DNA of 56,082 bases from assembly GCA_018645325.1 (NCBI GenBank), contig JABGOU010000024.1:1-56082 (forward strand). The letters are read 5' to 3'. A model generated the notes under the pieces. The model made no database searches, was not told where the DNA came from, and was given only the letters and a program-made list of their open reading frames with translations. A program made the translations under genes and the position numbers. Numbering within the stretch: position 1 is the stretch's first letter; each line of letters begins with the position of its first letter. Positions 32,246 through 41,632 of the stretch are shown piece after piece. This stretch comes from Desulfobacula sp. Lineage in GTDB: Bacteria; Desulfobacterota; Desulfobacteria; Desulfobacterales; Desulfobacteraceae.

Positions 32246-33077
32246 GATTTAAATCCTCAGGTGTTTCAAAGCTTAGTCTGCCTATTTTACCGGCCCTAAG
32301 TTCACGAATCAATGTTTCAGATGCTTTTTGATAATTTATAATTCCGCCTTTTTTTAAACATCCCCTTGCAGAACCGATTTTTTCTATTAAACTTGTTTCA
32401 TCCTCTGGGATGGTTTTTAAAAATGGATACCTTTTCATCAATAACTCAGGATATCTTTTAATTAAAAGACCGGCGGTAAAAAATGCAATGTCATTATAGT
32501 CAATGGCTGTATCTGATATGGCACCGCTTGCAGCAAGGATATAGGCTTTTTGATCGGATTCTATTACCGGCCATAGTATCCCTGGTGTGTCATAGATATC
32601 AATATTGTTTTCTAAACTGGTTCGCTGCTGGTGGCGGGTGATTGCCGGCACATTCCCGGTTTTTGCAATTTTTTTTCCGGCAAGCGTATTTAAAATAGTT
32701 GACTTTCCAGTGTTTGGAATACCCACAACCATTACTTTTAATTTTCTGGACCGGTTGCGATTAACTTTGTCTATACAATAATTCAGTGCGCTATATGCCT
32801 GGGATTTTTGGGATCCACAAATTGAGATAGCAGGATTCTTCTTTTGCTTTTCAAAATAATGAAGCCACAATTTAGTTTGTTCAGGGTCAGCAAGGTCTGA
32901 CTTATTTAAAACTTTTAATCTGAATTTGCCTTTGCAAATCTTATTTACAAAGGGGTTTGCACTTGCCTGGGGCAGTCTTGCATCTAAAATCTCTAAAACA
33001 ACGTCTACTTTAGATATCGCCTTTTTAAGCAGGTTTTCAGTTTCAACCATATGTCCTGGAAACCATTGTATTGTCAT
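32226..33077 (-). CDS. rbgA: Ribosome biogenesis GTPase YlqF/RbgA
   Basis: 283 residues with circularly permuted GTPase motifs: G4 LNKSDLAD comes before the P-loop GIPNTGKST and the G3 DTPGILWP. The N-terminus QWFPGHM is the family hallmark. It assists late assembly of the 50S subunit. First gene of an apparent four- or five-gene operon (rbgA-prc-asmA-recX-asparaginase-like). Divergent from the lytic transglycosylase gene; the 174 bp between them should hold both promoters. Confidence 0.92.
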   Translation of the reverse strand: MTIQWFPGHMVETENLLKKAISKVDVVLEILDARLPQASANPFVNKICKGKFRLKVLNKSDLADPEQTKLWLHYFEKQKKNPAISICGSQKSQAYSALNYCIDKVNRNRSRKLKVMVVGIPNTGKSTILNTLAGKKIAKTGNVPAITRHQQRTSLENNIDIYDTPGILWPVIESDQKAYILAASGAISDTAIDYNDIAFFTAGLLIKRYPELLMKRYPFLKTIPEDETSLIEKIGSARGCLKKGGIINYQKASETLIRELRAGKIGRLSFETPEDLNHDIEKN

Positions 33078-33251
33078 TTTTTATTTATTCTCTTTTTAGT
33101 TATTATTAATTATTCATGAATTATTGCATATCAGTGCAATTTTTTCAAAGACAAAGGCCTAATACTATTTGATTCTTTCAGCATTCATTGACTTTGATAC
33201 CTGATTTTGACATGATTCAGTAAATCAATTCTTTAATTTCAGGATATATTT

Positions 33252-34361
33252 ATGCTCTTTAAAACTTTATGGAATACCATCTGTATATTAATTCTTTTAT
33301 TTTTTACAATCCCCCTGATCTGTGCTGGTACAGAGCCATTGGCCCATCAAAATTTTCAATATGAATTTCCCCCATTAATGAAGAGTATTCAGTTTAAAAA
33401 GGATATCCGATTTTGTGGAACTAAAATTCCCATTGAACATCAGGATGTTAAGGAAAGGCTTGAAAAAGAGATGTTATTAGCCTTGTGGAACCGGCCTCAG
33501 GTGATCCTCTGGATCAAGCGGGCGGGACGGTTTTTCCCCCATGTGGAAAAAATTTTAAAACAGCATGGTCTGCCGCCCGATTTGAAATATGTTCCTTTGA
33601 TTGAAAGTGCTTTAAGACCCCATGCCGCTTCCTCAAAAGGTGCAGTTGGATATTGGCAGTTTATAAGATCTACAGGGAGAAATTATGGCCTTAGGATTGA
33701 TTCTCAAGTGGATGAACGAAGAAATATTTTTAAATCAACCAATGCCGCATGTAAATATTTAAAAACCCTGGAAGAGCAATTTGGATCTTACCTGCTTGCT
33801 TTATCTGCATATAATATGGGGGAATATGGTTTGAACCGTGAAATTAAAAGGCAACAAAATAATGATTTTTTTTCGTTGTACCTTCCTTTAGAGACCCAGA
33901 GATATGCGTTTAAGCTAATCTGTGCAAAAATAATTTTTGAAAATCAGGAATCATATGGTTTTTATTTGAATAAATCAGATTTATATCCTGTTTTTTCCTT
34001 TGATAAAGTTAATTTTAAATCTGATTTTCAAATGCCCATTGCTGTTATAGCAAAGGCTGCGGTTATACCCTTTAAAACGATTAAAGATTACAACCCTGAA
34101 TTGCGTGGATATAACCTTGAAAAGGGTGATTTAACTATTTTGATACCAAAGGGAAGGGCAAAAAGATTTAAGAAAAATTTTAATTCTCGCTACAAAGATT
34201 GGGAAAAAATTTATAAAACAAAATTTCATATTGTTAAAGCCGGAGATAGTCTAAGTAAAATTGCTCAAACATATCAGATGTCTTTTTTGTCATTGTTACA
34301 ATTAAATAATCTTTCTGTAAAAAGTATGATTCACCCGGGAGACAGGCTTTTGATTGAATGA
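33252..34361 (+). CDS. mltD: MltD-like lytic transglycosylase with LysM
   Basis: 369 residues: signal peptide (cleaved near CAG), an SLT domain with catalytic Glu in YVPLIESALRP, SSKGAVGYWQF and LALSAYNMG, then one C-terminal LysM repeat (HIVKAGDSLSKIA...IHPGDRLLIE) that binds peptidoglycan. It cleaves the glycan strand during wall remodelling. MltD of E. coli has more LysM repeats, so the name is by similarity of layout. AGGA lies 7 nt before the ATG. Confidence 0.88.
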   Translation: MLFKTLWNTICILILLFFTIPLICAGTEPLAHQNFQYEFPPLMKSIQFKKDIRFCGTKIPIEHQDVKERLEKEMLLALWNRPQVILWIKRAGRFFPHVEKILKQHGLPPDLKYVPLIESALRPHAASSKGAVGYWQFIRSTGRNYGLRIDSQVDERRNIFKSTNAACKYLKTLEEQFGSYLLALSAYNMGEYGLNREIKRQQNNDFFSLYLPLETQRYAFKLICAKIIFENQESYGFYLNKSDLYPVFSFDKVNFKSDFQMPIAVIAKAAVIPFKTIKDYNPELRGYNLEKGDLTILIPKGRAKRFKKNFNSRYKDWEKIYKTKFHIVKAGDSLSKIAQTYQMSFLSLLQLNNLSVKSMIHPGDRLLIE

Positions 34362-34364
34362 AAA

Positions 34365-34529
34365 TTAAGAAGAAGTGTCGTCGGTTGAGCTTACGTTTTC
34401 TTTTTTAGGTTTTTGTAGTTTTTTAAAACAGACTTTATCATCTCGTATGATTGCGCATAGTTTTGGATTATGTAGTTCTCTGCAGGTTGCGTGATTATAG
34501 AGTGGGCATTCAGGGTATTGTTTAGACAT
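34365..34529 (-). CDS. Cysteine-containing 54-residue protein
   Basis: A 54-codon frame: MSKQYPECPLYNHATCRELH, then NPKLCAIIRDDKVCFKK, ending in a Lys/Ser-rich tail. AAAAAGGAATTAAA gives a strong ribosome binding site. Four cysteines with one or two histidines (C8, H13, C16, C25, C34) resemble a small metal-binding knuckle. It is nested between the transglycosylase stop (3 bp away, convergent) and the coiled-coil gene. No function known. Confidence 0.7.
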   Translation of the reverse strand: MSKQYPECPLYNHATCRELHNPKLCAIIRDDKVCFKKLQKPKKENVSSTDDTSS

Positions 34530-34651
34530 TTTAATTCCTTTTTATTTGTTTCCCCAAAGAATTTGTTAACCATACTCTAATTTAAAGAATCTTTCAACCT
34601 ATTTCCCGGTATGGATGGACCAGGTAAACAGGAAAGCCAACTAGCTTAAAA

Positions 34652-35605
34652 TTATTGTGTTAAAGATTTTTCTTTAATTGTTGCAGGTTTGGATGAATCA
34701 ATATTTATCTGTGGTTTTGGTTTAGTGTTCTTTGTTGCTTTGTTTGACATCTGGTTAATCTCTTTTTGAAGCCTTGAAATATTTACCTCAAGTTTCTGAT
34801 TCAATGTGGTGATCAGGCTATCAATGGTATTCAAGCGATTATTTAAACCATTTTCCAATTGAGTCATTTGTTTGTCAACTGCAGATTGAGAAGCACTCTC
34901 ATTTTCTAAATTTTTATATTTTTTGTCCATGAGACTGAAGTTTTTTCTAAGCTCTCCTAATTCCTGATCACTATCTGGCAGTTCATTTAAGCGGTCATTA
35001 AATTCTTGTTTTAAAAGAGCTGTTTCTTCTTTTATTTGCAGGGCAATTTTATCAAATTGAGATGTATTGTTTTTAAAAGTTGAAAGGGTCAGTTTGTTAA
35101 TCCTTTCAATGGTTTCCATCGTTATTTTATTCTGGTTTGCATTATTGGCAACCTGTTTTTCAAGTTTTTCAAACCGTGTATTAATGGTTTCAGTGTCGAC
35201 CTTTGAACTTGCTATTTTTACGATTTGCTTTTCAAGAGAGGTAGTCTTTTTGTCAAATTCAGGCAGGTTATTTTCAAGATCAAACCTGTTTCTGGCTATT
35301 TTTACATCAAGGGCATTTAATTTATCTTCTAATTGTTGAGAAATCCTGTCGACCTGGCTTTGCTTGGTCACATCAACATCAACAAGTCTTTCTTTCATAT
35401 CAAGATAACCAAAAATAAGGATGGCACCAATAAGGCATGGAATAATGATGGAAATAATGGTTACCCTGTTGGAAAGTTTATCTATCTTCAAGGTATTGAG
35501 TTCTTCGTGATATATTAATGCAGAAACCTGACTTTCCGAATCTTTAAGGTTTTCTTCTCTGGAATCGAAATTTGATATATCAGATCTGAAATCATTTAAA
35601 TTCAT
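34652..35605 (-). CDS. Single-helix membrane protein with long coiled coil
   Basis: 317 residues. A short cytoplasmic N-terminus, one membrane helix (about 49-68, IISIIIPCLIGAILIFGYL), then roughly 220 residues rich in Q, N, E, L and K with heptad-like spacing. It ends in a Lys/Pro tail. It lies 17 bp downstream of guaA in the same direction. No enzymatic motif; it may be a scaffold or spacer in the envelope. Family not recognised. Confidence 0.72.
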   Translation of the reverse strand: MNLNDFRSDISNFDSREENLKDSESQVSALIYHEELNTLKIDKLSNRVTIISIIIPCLIGAILIFGYLDMKERLVDVDVTKQSQVDRISQQLEDKLNALDVKIARNRFDLENNLPEFDKKTTSLEKQIVKIASSKVDTETINTRFEKLEKQVANNANQNKITMETIERINKLTLSTFKNNTSQFDKIALQIKEETALLKQEFNDRLNELPDSDQELGELRKNFSLMDKKYKNLENESASQSAVDKQMTQLENGLNNRLNTIDSLITTLNQKLEVNISRLQKEINQMSNKATKNTKPKPQINIDSSKPATIKEKSLTQ

Positions 35606-35622
35606 TTTCTATTCCTATTATT

Positions 35623-37152
35623 TTATTCCCATTCAATGGTTCCGGGAGGCTTTGACGTTATGTCAAAAACAACGCGGTTAATATTTTCAACTTCATTGAT
35701 TATCCTGTTGGAAATTTTGCCTAAAAGATCGTGTGGCAATTTTGCCCAGTCAGCTGTCATGGCATCATTACTGGTAACGGCTCGTATTGCAATACAATTT
35801 GCAAAAGTTCTTTTATCTCCCATAACTCCCACGCTTTTCACAGGCAGGAGCACTGCAAAAGATTGCCATACCTTTCTATAAAGTCCGGCTTTTCTGATTT
35901 CTTCAAGCAAAACTGCATCTGCTTCTCTTAAAATTTCAAGTCTAAATTCGGTTATTTCACCCATGATCCTTATGGCAAGTCCAGGCCCTGGAAAGGGTTG
36001 ACGCCAGATGAGATCATCATTAATACCCAATTCTGTTCCAAGCTTTCTTACTTCATCTTTGAAAAGTAATTGTAATGGTTCAATCAACTTAAGTTTCATT
36101 TTTTCCGGCAGACCGCCAACATTGTGATGAGATTTTATAATGGAAGTGGGCCCTCCAAAAGCTGATTTGGATTCAATAATATCAGGATACAATGTTCCCT
36201 GACCAAGGAATTGTGCTCCTTTAATTTTACTGGCTTCATCTTCAAATACTTCTATAAAAATATTTCCAATAATTTTGCGTTTTTGTTCAGGATCTGTCAC
36301 GCCTTTTAAAGCCGTTAAAAATTTGTCTTTTGCATCAACAAATTTAATTGTTAAATCAAGACTTGAGATCAGATTTTTTTCAAGGGTTTCTTTTTCATTT
36401 TTTCTTAAAAGACCATTATCGACAAAGATGCAGAGCAGATTTTTTCCAATGGCTTTATGTATAAGCGATGCAGCAACTGATGAATCAACACCGCCGGAAA
36501 GCCCCATAATTACTTTTTTATCACCAACTGCGGCCTTGATTTGAGCAACAGCACCATCACAAAAGGATTTCATTGTCCAGTTTTTCTGGCAATTACAGAT
36601 ATCAAATAAAAAATGCCGGATCATTAATGAACCATTTATGGAATGTTCAACTTCAGGATGAAGCTGAAGACCGTAAAATTTTTTTTCATGATTTGCAATA
36701 GCTGCAATAGCAGTGTTTTTGGTGGAAGCTGTAATTACAAAATTTTCAGGTAATTCAATGGCAGAGTCCCCATGACTCATCCAGCATTGAAAACCTGTAT
36801 CCATATCTTTGAATAAAGGTTTGGATTCTTTAATATCAAGACTTGCAAACCCATATTCACGTTTAGTGGCTTTTTTAATTTTTCCGCCCAGGGTATGCAC
36901 CATATAATGCATCCCATAGCAGATACCAAGGATGGGGATACCAAGATCAAAAAGCTTTTTATCGATGGTCGGGCTGTTTTCTTCATAGATGCTTGACGGT
37001 CCTCCGGAAAGAATGATGCCCCTTGGATGAAGGTTTTTTAATTTTTCAAGAGAAATACTTGCAGGTTCTACCTGGCAGTATACATCGTTTTCTCTAACCC
37101 TTCTTGCAATAAGCTGATTAAATTGAGAACCAAAATCAATAACAACAATCAT
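35623..37152 (-). CDS. guaA: GMP synthase (glutamine-hydrolysing)
   Basis: 509 residues. The N-terminal class I glutamine amidotransferase has the nucleophile C78 in GICYGMHYM and the His-Glu pair in LQLHPEVEHS. The PP-loop ATP pyrophosphatase motif is GLSGGVDSSVAA, and the C-terminal dimerisation domain ends in DITSKPPGTIEWE. It converts XMP to GMP with glutamine and ATP. No purine riboswitch is apparent in its leader. Confidence 0.97.
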   Translation of the reverse strand: MIVVIDFGSQFNQLIARRVRENDVYCQVEPASISLEKLKNLHPRGIILSGGPSSIYEENSPTIDKKLFDLGIPILGICYGMHYMVHTLGGKIKKATKREYGFASLDIKESKPLFKDMDTGFQCWMSHGDSAIELPENFVITASTKNTAIAAIANHEKKFYGLQLHPEVEHSINGSLMIRHFLFDICNCQKNWTMKSFCDGAVAQIKAAVGDKKVIMGLSGGVDSSVAASLIHKAIGKNLLCIFVDNGLLRKNEKETLEKNLISSLDLTIKFVDAKDKFLTALKGVTDPEQKRKIIGNIFIEVFEDEASKIKGAQFLGQGTLYPDIIESKSAFGGPTSIIKSHHNVGGLPEKMKLKLIEPLQLLFKDEVRKLGTELGINDDLIWRQPFPGPGLAIRIMGEITEFRLEILREADAVLLEEIRKAGLYRKVWQSFAVLLPVKSVGVMGDKRTFANCIAIRAVTSNDAMTADWAKLPHDLLGKISNRIINEVENINRVVFDITSKPPGTIEWE

Positions 37153-37204
37153 GTAATTATTCCTATAATAATAATTTATTAAACTACATTATTTCCTATA
37201 ATAT

Positions 37205-37250
37205 GGATAAAAAAGCAAGCTGTTTTTATCCGGAGGTTGCCAATTGGCAA
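37205..37250. promoter_or_regulatory. Hairpin and palindrome between guaA and efp
   Basis: The 9-bp arms GGATAAAAA and TTTTTATCC (37205-37231) are followed by a perfect 14-bp palindrome TTGCCAATTGGCAA (37237-37250). They lie between the divergent guaA and efp starts. The palindrome is a plausible transcription-factor site; the factor is unknown. Confidence 0.45.
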
Positions 37251-37314
37251 TTAATATGATTAAAAGAGAATTGAAAATAAAAATAAAATTTTAAAAATAA
37301 ATTGGGGAGTGTAT

Positions 37315-37878
37315 ATGTATCTGGCAAGTGATTTAAGAAAGGGTTTAAAATTTGAAATTGATGGAGAACCCTATGTCATTATAAACTTTGAATTCAAAAA
37401 ACCCGGAAAAGGGCAATCTTTATATAAGTGCAAATTAAAGAATATGATCACTGGTAATCTTTTTGAAAGAACCTATAGGTCCGGTGATAAGTTTAAAAGA
37501 GCAGATCTTGAAGAACAGGAAATGGAATATCTTTATGCGGATAGAGACAATTGCTGTTTTATGAGCACAGCCAATTATGAACAGCATTTTTTGTCAAAAG
37601 ATCAATTGGGGGATGCAATAGATCTGTTAAAGGACAATACCATCTGTACTATTCTATTATATAACGGCCACCCCATTGGTGTAACATTACCGAATTTTGT
37701 AAATTTGGAAGTGATGGAATCAGAACCATGGGCAAAAGGCGATACAGCAACCGGGAGCACAAAACCTGCTATACTTGAAACAGGATTCGAGGTTCAGGTT
37801 CCCCCTTTTATTGATCAGGGTCAGATGGTAAAAATTGATACCAGAACCCGGGAATATGTGGAAAGGGTGAATGAATAA
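37315..37878 (+). CDS. efp: Translation elongation factor P
   Basis: 187 residues with the three-barrel EF-P layout. The tip loop reads KKPGKGQS with K32 at the position modified by beta-lysylation in many bacteria; Lys rather than Arg suggests the EpmA/EpmB-type or unmodified class. EF-P relieves ribosome stalling at polyproline. ATG 37315 is 6 nt after GGGGAG; the GTG at 37309 would give no spacing. Monocistronic, followed by a MITE-like repeat. Confidence 0.95.
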   Translation: MYLASDLRKGLKFEIDGEPYVIINFEFKKPGKGQSLYKCKLKNMITGNLFERTYRSGDKFKRADLEEQEMEYLYADRDNCCFMSTANYEQHFLSKDQLGDAIDLLKDNTICTILLYNGHPIGVTLPNFVNLEVMESEPWAKGDTATGSTKPAILETGFEVQVPPFIDQGQMVKIDTRTREYVERVNE

Positions 37879-37891
37879 TTCAACATTTTTG

Positions 37892-38025
37892 GTAATTATT
37901 CAGCTCTTACGCTTGAACCCGCCTTATCTGATGGATATTTTTGTTCGATGCTAAACGCTTAACCTCCTGCAAATATCTATCAGACAGGGCTTTGGGATAT
38001 TTTTTTTAATAGGCTGAACAATTAT
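37892..38025 (-). repeat. MITE-like repeat, copy B (inverted)
   Basis: Reverse complement of copy A at about 85 percent identity over its whole length by eye, with the same GTAATTATTCAGC end, a matching GCTGAACAATTA end, and the internal CTGTCTGATRGATATTTGC segment. It sits in the gap between convergent efp and topA, where its fold could act as a two-way transcription block. Confidence 0.85.
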
Positions 38026-38030
38026 CATTT

Positions 38031-40298
38031 TTATTGCTGTTCTTTGAAACTGCAATCTTTGTTTGGGCATTTTAAAGATTTTCCATCCCTTTTGGTTTCT
38101 TTTTCAACAAGATAAGCAGAGTTGCAATCAGGACATGATTTATCAACAGGTTTATCCCATGATGCAAACGTACAGTCTGGATAATTTGAGCATCCAAAAA
38201 ATATTTTACCTCTTTTTGATTTTCTTTCGACAATACTTCCTGAACAATCAGTTTGCGGACACTTAACACCGATATCCTTACCATTTTGTCCACCATTAAC
38301 AGATTCAGTATGTTTGCAGTCGGGGTATCCGGTGCAGGCCAGAAACAGGCCAAAACGGCCCTCTTTTTGAACCATGGGCTGTCCGCATTTTATACAATCT
38401 TTGACTTTGGTATTATCAATGATTTTTTCAACAATTGAAAGGTTGCCCTTTTCATCTCTTAAATAATTGCTGGTAAATGAGCAGTCAGGATATCCGGTAC
38501 ATGCGAGAAAATGTCCATTTTTGCCAATTTTTATATTTAATTGCTTTTTGCAAGACGGACATTTTAAATCTGTGTCCACCCCCACCCCTTTCACACTGAC
38601 CATATTCTCGCTTGCAGCATCCAGGCTTTGTTTAAAGGTAGCATAAAAATTTGTTAAAAGCTGGACTTCTTCTAAATTGCCGGTTTCAACATCATCAAGA
38701 TTGGTTTCCAATTGGGCAGTAAAGGAAATATTTAAAATGTTTGGAAAAGATGCAGCCAGCAGATCATTTACAATAAATCCGAGCTCACTTGGAATAAAGT
38801 ACCGCTTAATAAGATCAACATATCCTTTGTCCCTGATCACTGTTAGAATGGAAGCATAAGTACTTGGTCGACCAATACCGTTTTTTTCAAGTTCCTTAAC
38901 AAGGGAAGCTTCGGAAAATCGAGGCAGAGGTTTTGTAAAATGTTGTTTAGGATTAATCTTCAAAGTTTTTAAGGCAGTACCGATTTTTGCATCAGGCAGC
39001 ACTTGAATTTCTTTTTCCTTTGATTCTTGATCCTGGGAATAAAGTTTCATGAATCCTGGAAACCGAACAGTTGAACCACTTACTGAAAAAAGATATTGAT
39101 CTGTTGCCTGAATTAAAATTGTTTTCTGGTCAATGATAGACTGTGTCATTTGTGATGCAACAAACCGATTCCATATAAGCGTATAAAGATTAAACTGATC
39201 AGGACTTAGAAATTTTTTAAGCATTTTAGGTGAATTAAATACTGATGTGGGCCTAATGGCCTCATGGGCATCTTGTACTTTATTCTTATTTTTAAAAAAT
39301 CGTGGTTTGCTTAATGCAAATTCATTCCCCAGGGTTTTTGAAATAAACTTTTGTGCTTCCTCTGCCGCATCTGATGCAATTCTGGTTGAATCCGTACGCA
39401 TATAGGTGATCAGTCCTTCAGGTCCTCCTGTGCCAATTTCAATGCCTTCATAAAGTTGCTGTGCAACGATCATGGTTTTTCGTGCGGAAAATTTTAAACG
39501 ATTGATGGCATCCTGTTGAAGTTTACTTGTAATAAATGGGGGAGCAGGATTTCGTTTGATAGTTTTGCTCTTTATATCATGGATAACAAATTGTGCATTT
39601 TCAAGATCTCTTAAAATACCTGAAGCCTGTTTCTGGTTTTCAATTTTTGCCTTTTTATTGTTAATTTTAATTAAAGCTGCATTAAACTGAGGAGGAAACA
39701 GTGATAGAAGGTCTGCTGTGATAGTCCAGAATTCTTCAGGAACAAATTTTCGAATTTGCCTTTCCCTGTCACAAATAATTTTAACGGTAACTGATTGAAC
39801 CCTTCCTGCGCTTAATCCTCTCTGAACTTTTTGCCATAATAAAGGAGATATCTGATAACCTACCAGCCGGTCAAGTTTTCTTCTGGCCTGCTGGGCATCA
39901 TATTTATGAACATCTGGTTTCAGGGTTTGTTTTAACGCTTCCTGAATACCTTTTTTTGTTAATTCATGGATAAGAACACGATGAAAAACCTTTTCTTTTC
40001 CTTTTAGAATATCCATTATATGAAATGCAATGGCTTCACCTTCACGATCAGGGTCAGGAGCAAGGTAAATCTCTTTGGCACCCTTGGCCAGTTTCTTCAA
40101 ATTTGCAATAATTTTGGCTTTATCTTTTATATTAACATATTTGGCTTTAAATTTTTTTTCAATATCAATACCAAGGGTTTTGACTGGAAGATCCCTTATA
40201 TGGCCGGCACTTGCACCAATATTAAATTCTTTTCCCACATATTTTTTCAGTGTTTTTATTTTTGTTGGTGACTCTACGATTATGAGAGGCTTTGTCAA
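38031..40298 (-). CDS. topA: DNA topoisomerase I
   Basis: 755 residues. TOPRIM domain near the N-terminus (IVESPTKIKTL, DPDREGEA at 82-89), active Tyr299 in GLITYMRTDSTR, then four C-terminal Cys4 zinc ribbons (for example CPSCKKQLN, CIKCGQPM, CPQTDCSG, CPDCNSA). It relaxes negative supercoils. The start is TTG at 40298, 7 nt after GGAGG; the start overlaps the dprA stop as TTGA. It follows dprA in an operon, as in many proteobacteria. Confidence 0.95.
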   Translation of the reverse strand: MTKPLIIVESPTKIKTLKKYVGKEFNIGASAGHIRDLPVKTLGIDIEKKFKAKYVNIKDKAKIIANLKKLAKGAKEIYLAPDPDREGEAIAFHIMDILKGKEKVFHRVLIHELTKKGIQEALKQTLKPDVHKYDAQQARRKLDRLVGYQISPLLWQKVQRGLSAGRVQSVTVKIICDRERQIRKFVPEEFWTITADLLSLFPPQFNAALIKINNKKAKIENQKQASGILRDLENAQFVIHDIKSKTIKRNPAPPFITSKLQQDAINRLKFSARKTMIVAQQLYEGIEIGTGGPEGLITYMRTDSTRIASDAAEEAQKFISKTLGNEFALSKPRFFKNKNKVQDAHEAIRPTSVFNSPKMLKKFLSPDQFNLYTLIWNRFVASQMTQSIIDQKTILIQATDQYLFSVSGSTVRFPGFMKLYSQDQESKEKEIQVLPDAKIGTALKTLKINPKQHFTKPLPRFSEASLVKELEKNGIGRPSTYASILTVIRDKGYVDLIKRYFIPSELGFIVNDLLAASFPNILNISFTAQLETNLDDVETGNLEEVQLLTNFYATFKQSLDAASENMVSVKGVGVDTDLKCPSCKKQLNIKIGKNGHFLACTGYPDCSFTSNYLRDEKGNLSIVEKIIDNTKVKDCIKCGQPMVQKEGRFGLFLACTGYPDCKHTESVNGGQNGKDIGVKCPQTDCSGSIVERKSKRGKIFFGCSNYPDCTFASWDKPVDKSCPDCNSAYLVEKETKRDGKSLKCPNKDCSFKEQQ

Positions 40299-41428
40299 TG
40301 GTTTTCCTCCGAGATAGAATAATAATTACCCTGATGGCGATTGACTTTTCCCTCAAGTTCCAAGTCAAGCAATTGGGATGTGATTTGCGAGCTGTTCATC
40401 CCGCTATTTACTATTAACATATCAATATGGACAGGGTAGGGTCCTATAAATTTTAAGATTTCAGGCTCTGCAGTTTTACAGGTTTTATAGTTAGACATTT
40501 TTTTATTTTGTAAAGATACGGGTTGATAATTTTTTTTCAAATGAATGAAATGATGAAGCTCATCCATTATATCCATTTCGTTTTCCACAAGTTTTGCTCC
40601 TTGTTTTAACAGAGAGTGCGTGCCCTGACTTTTTTTTGATTGTATACTTCCGGGAACTGCAAATACTTCCCTGTTATATTCACCTGCCAGACGGGCAGTG
40701 ATCAGAGAACCACTCCTTTTAGCGGCTTCAACAACAATACTGCCACATGATAATCCGGCAATGATTCGATTACGAATGGGAAAATTTGATGGAAAAGGTT
40801 TTGTATCTAATTTAAATTCGGAAAATACAGTCCCTTTATCTGCTATGTCGTGAAAAAGGTGTTTGTTTTCCCTGGGATAAATTTTATTGAGTCCTGAACC
40901 CATAACCGCTATGGTTTTTCCCTGTGCTCTTAATGCCCCTTTATGTGCCCTTGCATCAATTCCCCTTGCCAATCCGCTTACAATCTGGAATCCCTTTTTG
41001 GCAAGGTGATATGCAAGATTTTCAGATGTGCTCAACCCGTATGCGGTTGCACTCCTTGAACCTACGATAGATATACAGGGGGCACTATTGTCCAGTTTTC
41101 CCAAATAGGTTAAAAAAGGTGGTGGATCATGAATTTGTTTTAACAAGGCAGGATAGGATGAATCAGTTAATGTTACAATTTTGATACCTTTGTCTATAAT
41201 TTGGTTTAATTCTTTTTTGGCCTTTTCCTGAAATGTATTGTGGTGAATGATGCCGTTTATCATTTTGACAGTAATATTATTAATTTTTTTCAGCTGAGCT
41301 TCAGGAGCATTTAAAACCTTTTCAGGGGATTGAAACTGACGAATCAATTTTTTAATCATTGTATTCCCTATAAAAGGAATTTCCCTCAGGATAAACCAGG
41401 GTAAATATTTTTCAAAAGAAGTCTGCAT
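40295..41428 (-). CDS. dprA: DNA processing protein DprA
   Basis: 377 residues: N-terminal helical region, the Rossmann core (SIVGSRSATAYG, VSGLARGIDARAHKGAL, VMGSGLNKIYP, SLITARLAGEYNREVFAVPG) and a C-terminal winged helix. DprA loads RecA on incoming single-stranded DNA in transformation; homologues exist in many species not known to be competent. It sits between a small lipoprotein gene and topA. Confidence 0.93.
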   Translation of the reverse strand: MQTSFEKYLPWFILREIPFIGNTMIKKLIRQFQSPEKVLNAPEAQLKKINNITVKMINGIIHHNTFQEKAKKELNQIIDKGIKIVTLTDSSYPALLKQIHDPPPFLTYLGKLDNSAPCISIVGSRSATAYGLSTSENLAYHLAKKGFQIVSGLARGIDARAHKGALRAQGKTIAVMGSGLNKIYPRENKHLFHDIADKGTVFSEFKLDTKPFPSNFPIRNRIIAGLSCGSIVVEAAKRSGSLITARLAGEYNREVFAVPGSIQSKKSQGTHSLLKQGAKLVENEMDIMDELHHFIHLKKNYQPVSLQNKKMSNYKTCKTAEPEILKFIGPYPVHIDMLIVNSGMNSSQITSQLLDLELEGKVNRHQGNYYSISEENH

Positions 41429-41442
41429 TTTAAGAAATGGCC

Positions 41443-41628
41443 TTACCCAAAATTCCTTATTTCCCCAAAAACTTTTTTGGCATTCAAAGAAAAAGGATGT
41501 TTGTAAGGCATAGTTTTATCTTTTCCTGCGGGCTTTTGAAAAAAATTCATAGCACCGCAGGAAACAAGTAAACACAATGATGAAAAAAGAATAATAATTT
41601 TAAAAAAAAAATTATTCACTAAAGGCAT
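41443..41628 (-). CDS. Small lipoprotein between secF and dprA
   Basis: 61 residues beginning MPLVNNFFFKIIILF, with lipobox LLVSC at about residue 23, then a short Lys/Pro-rich mature part. ATG 41628 has AAAGG about 7 nt upstream; the frame runs further back into secF but without a credible start. It begins 4 nt after the secF stop and is therefore in the sec operon. No family recognised. Confidence 0.62.
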   Translation of the reverse strand: MPLVNNFFFKIIILFSSLCLLVSCGAMNFFQKPAGKDKTMPYKHPFSLNAKKVFGEIRNFG

Positions 41629-41632
41629 AAAG

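Noticed and set aside
34391-34573. 60-codon minus-strand frame
   Set aside because: The overlapping 34365-34529 frame has a much better ribosome binding site and cysteine pattern.
37153-37308. Purine riboswitch in the guaA leader
   Set aside because: The conserved loop and junction sequences of the class are not visible; only a simple hairpin and a palindrome are seen.
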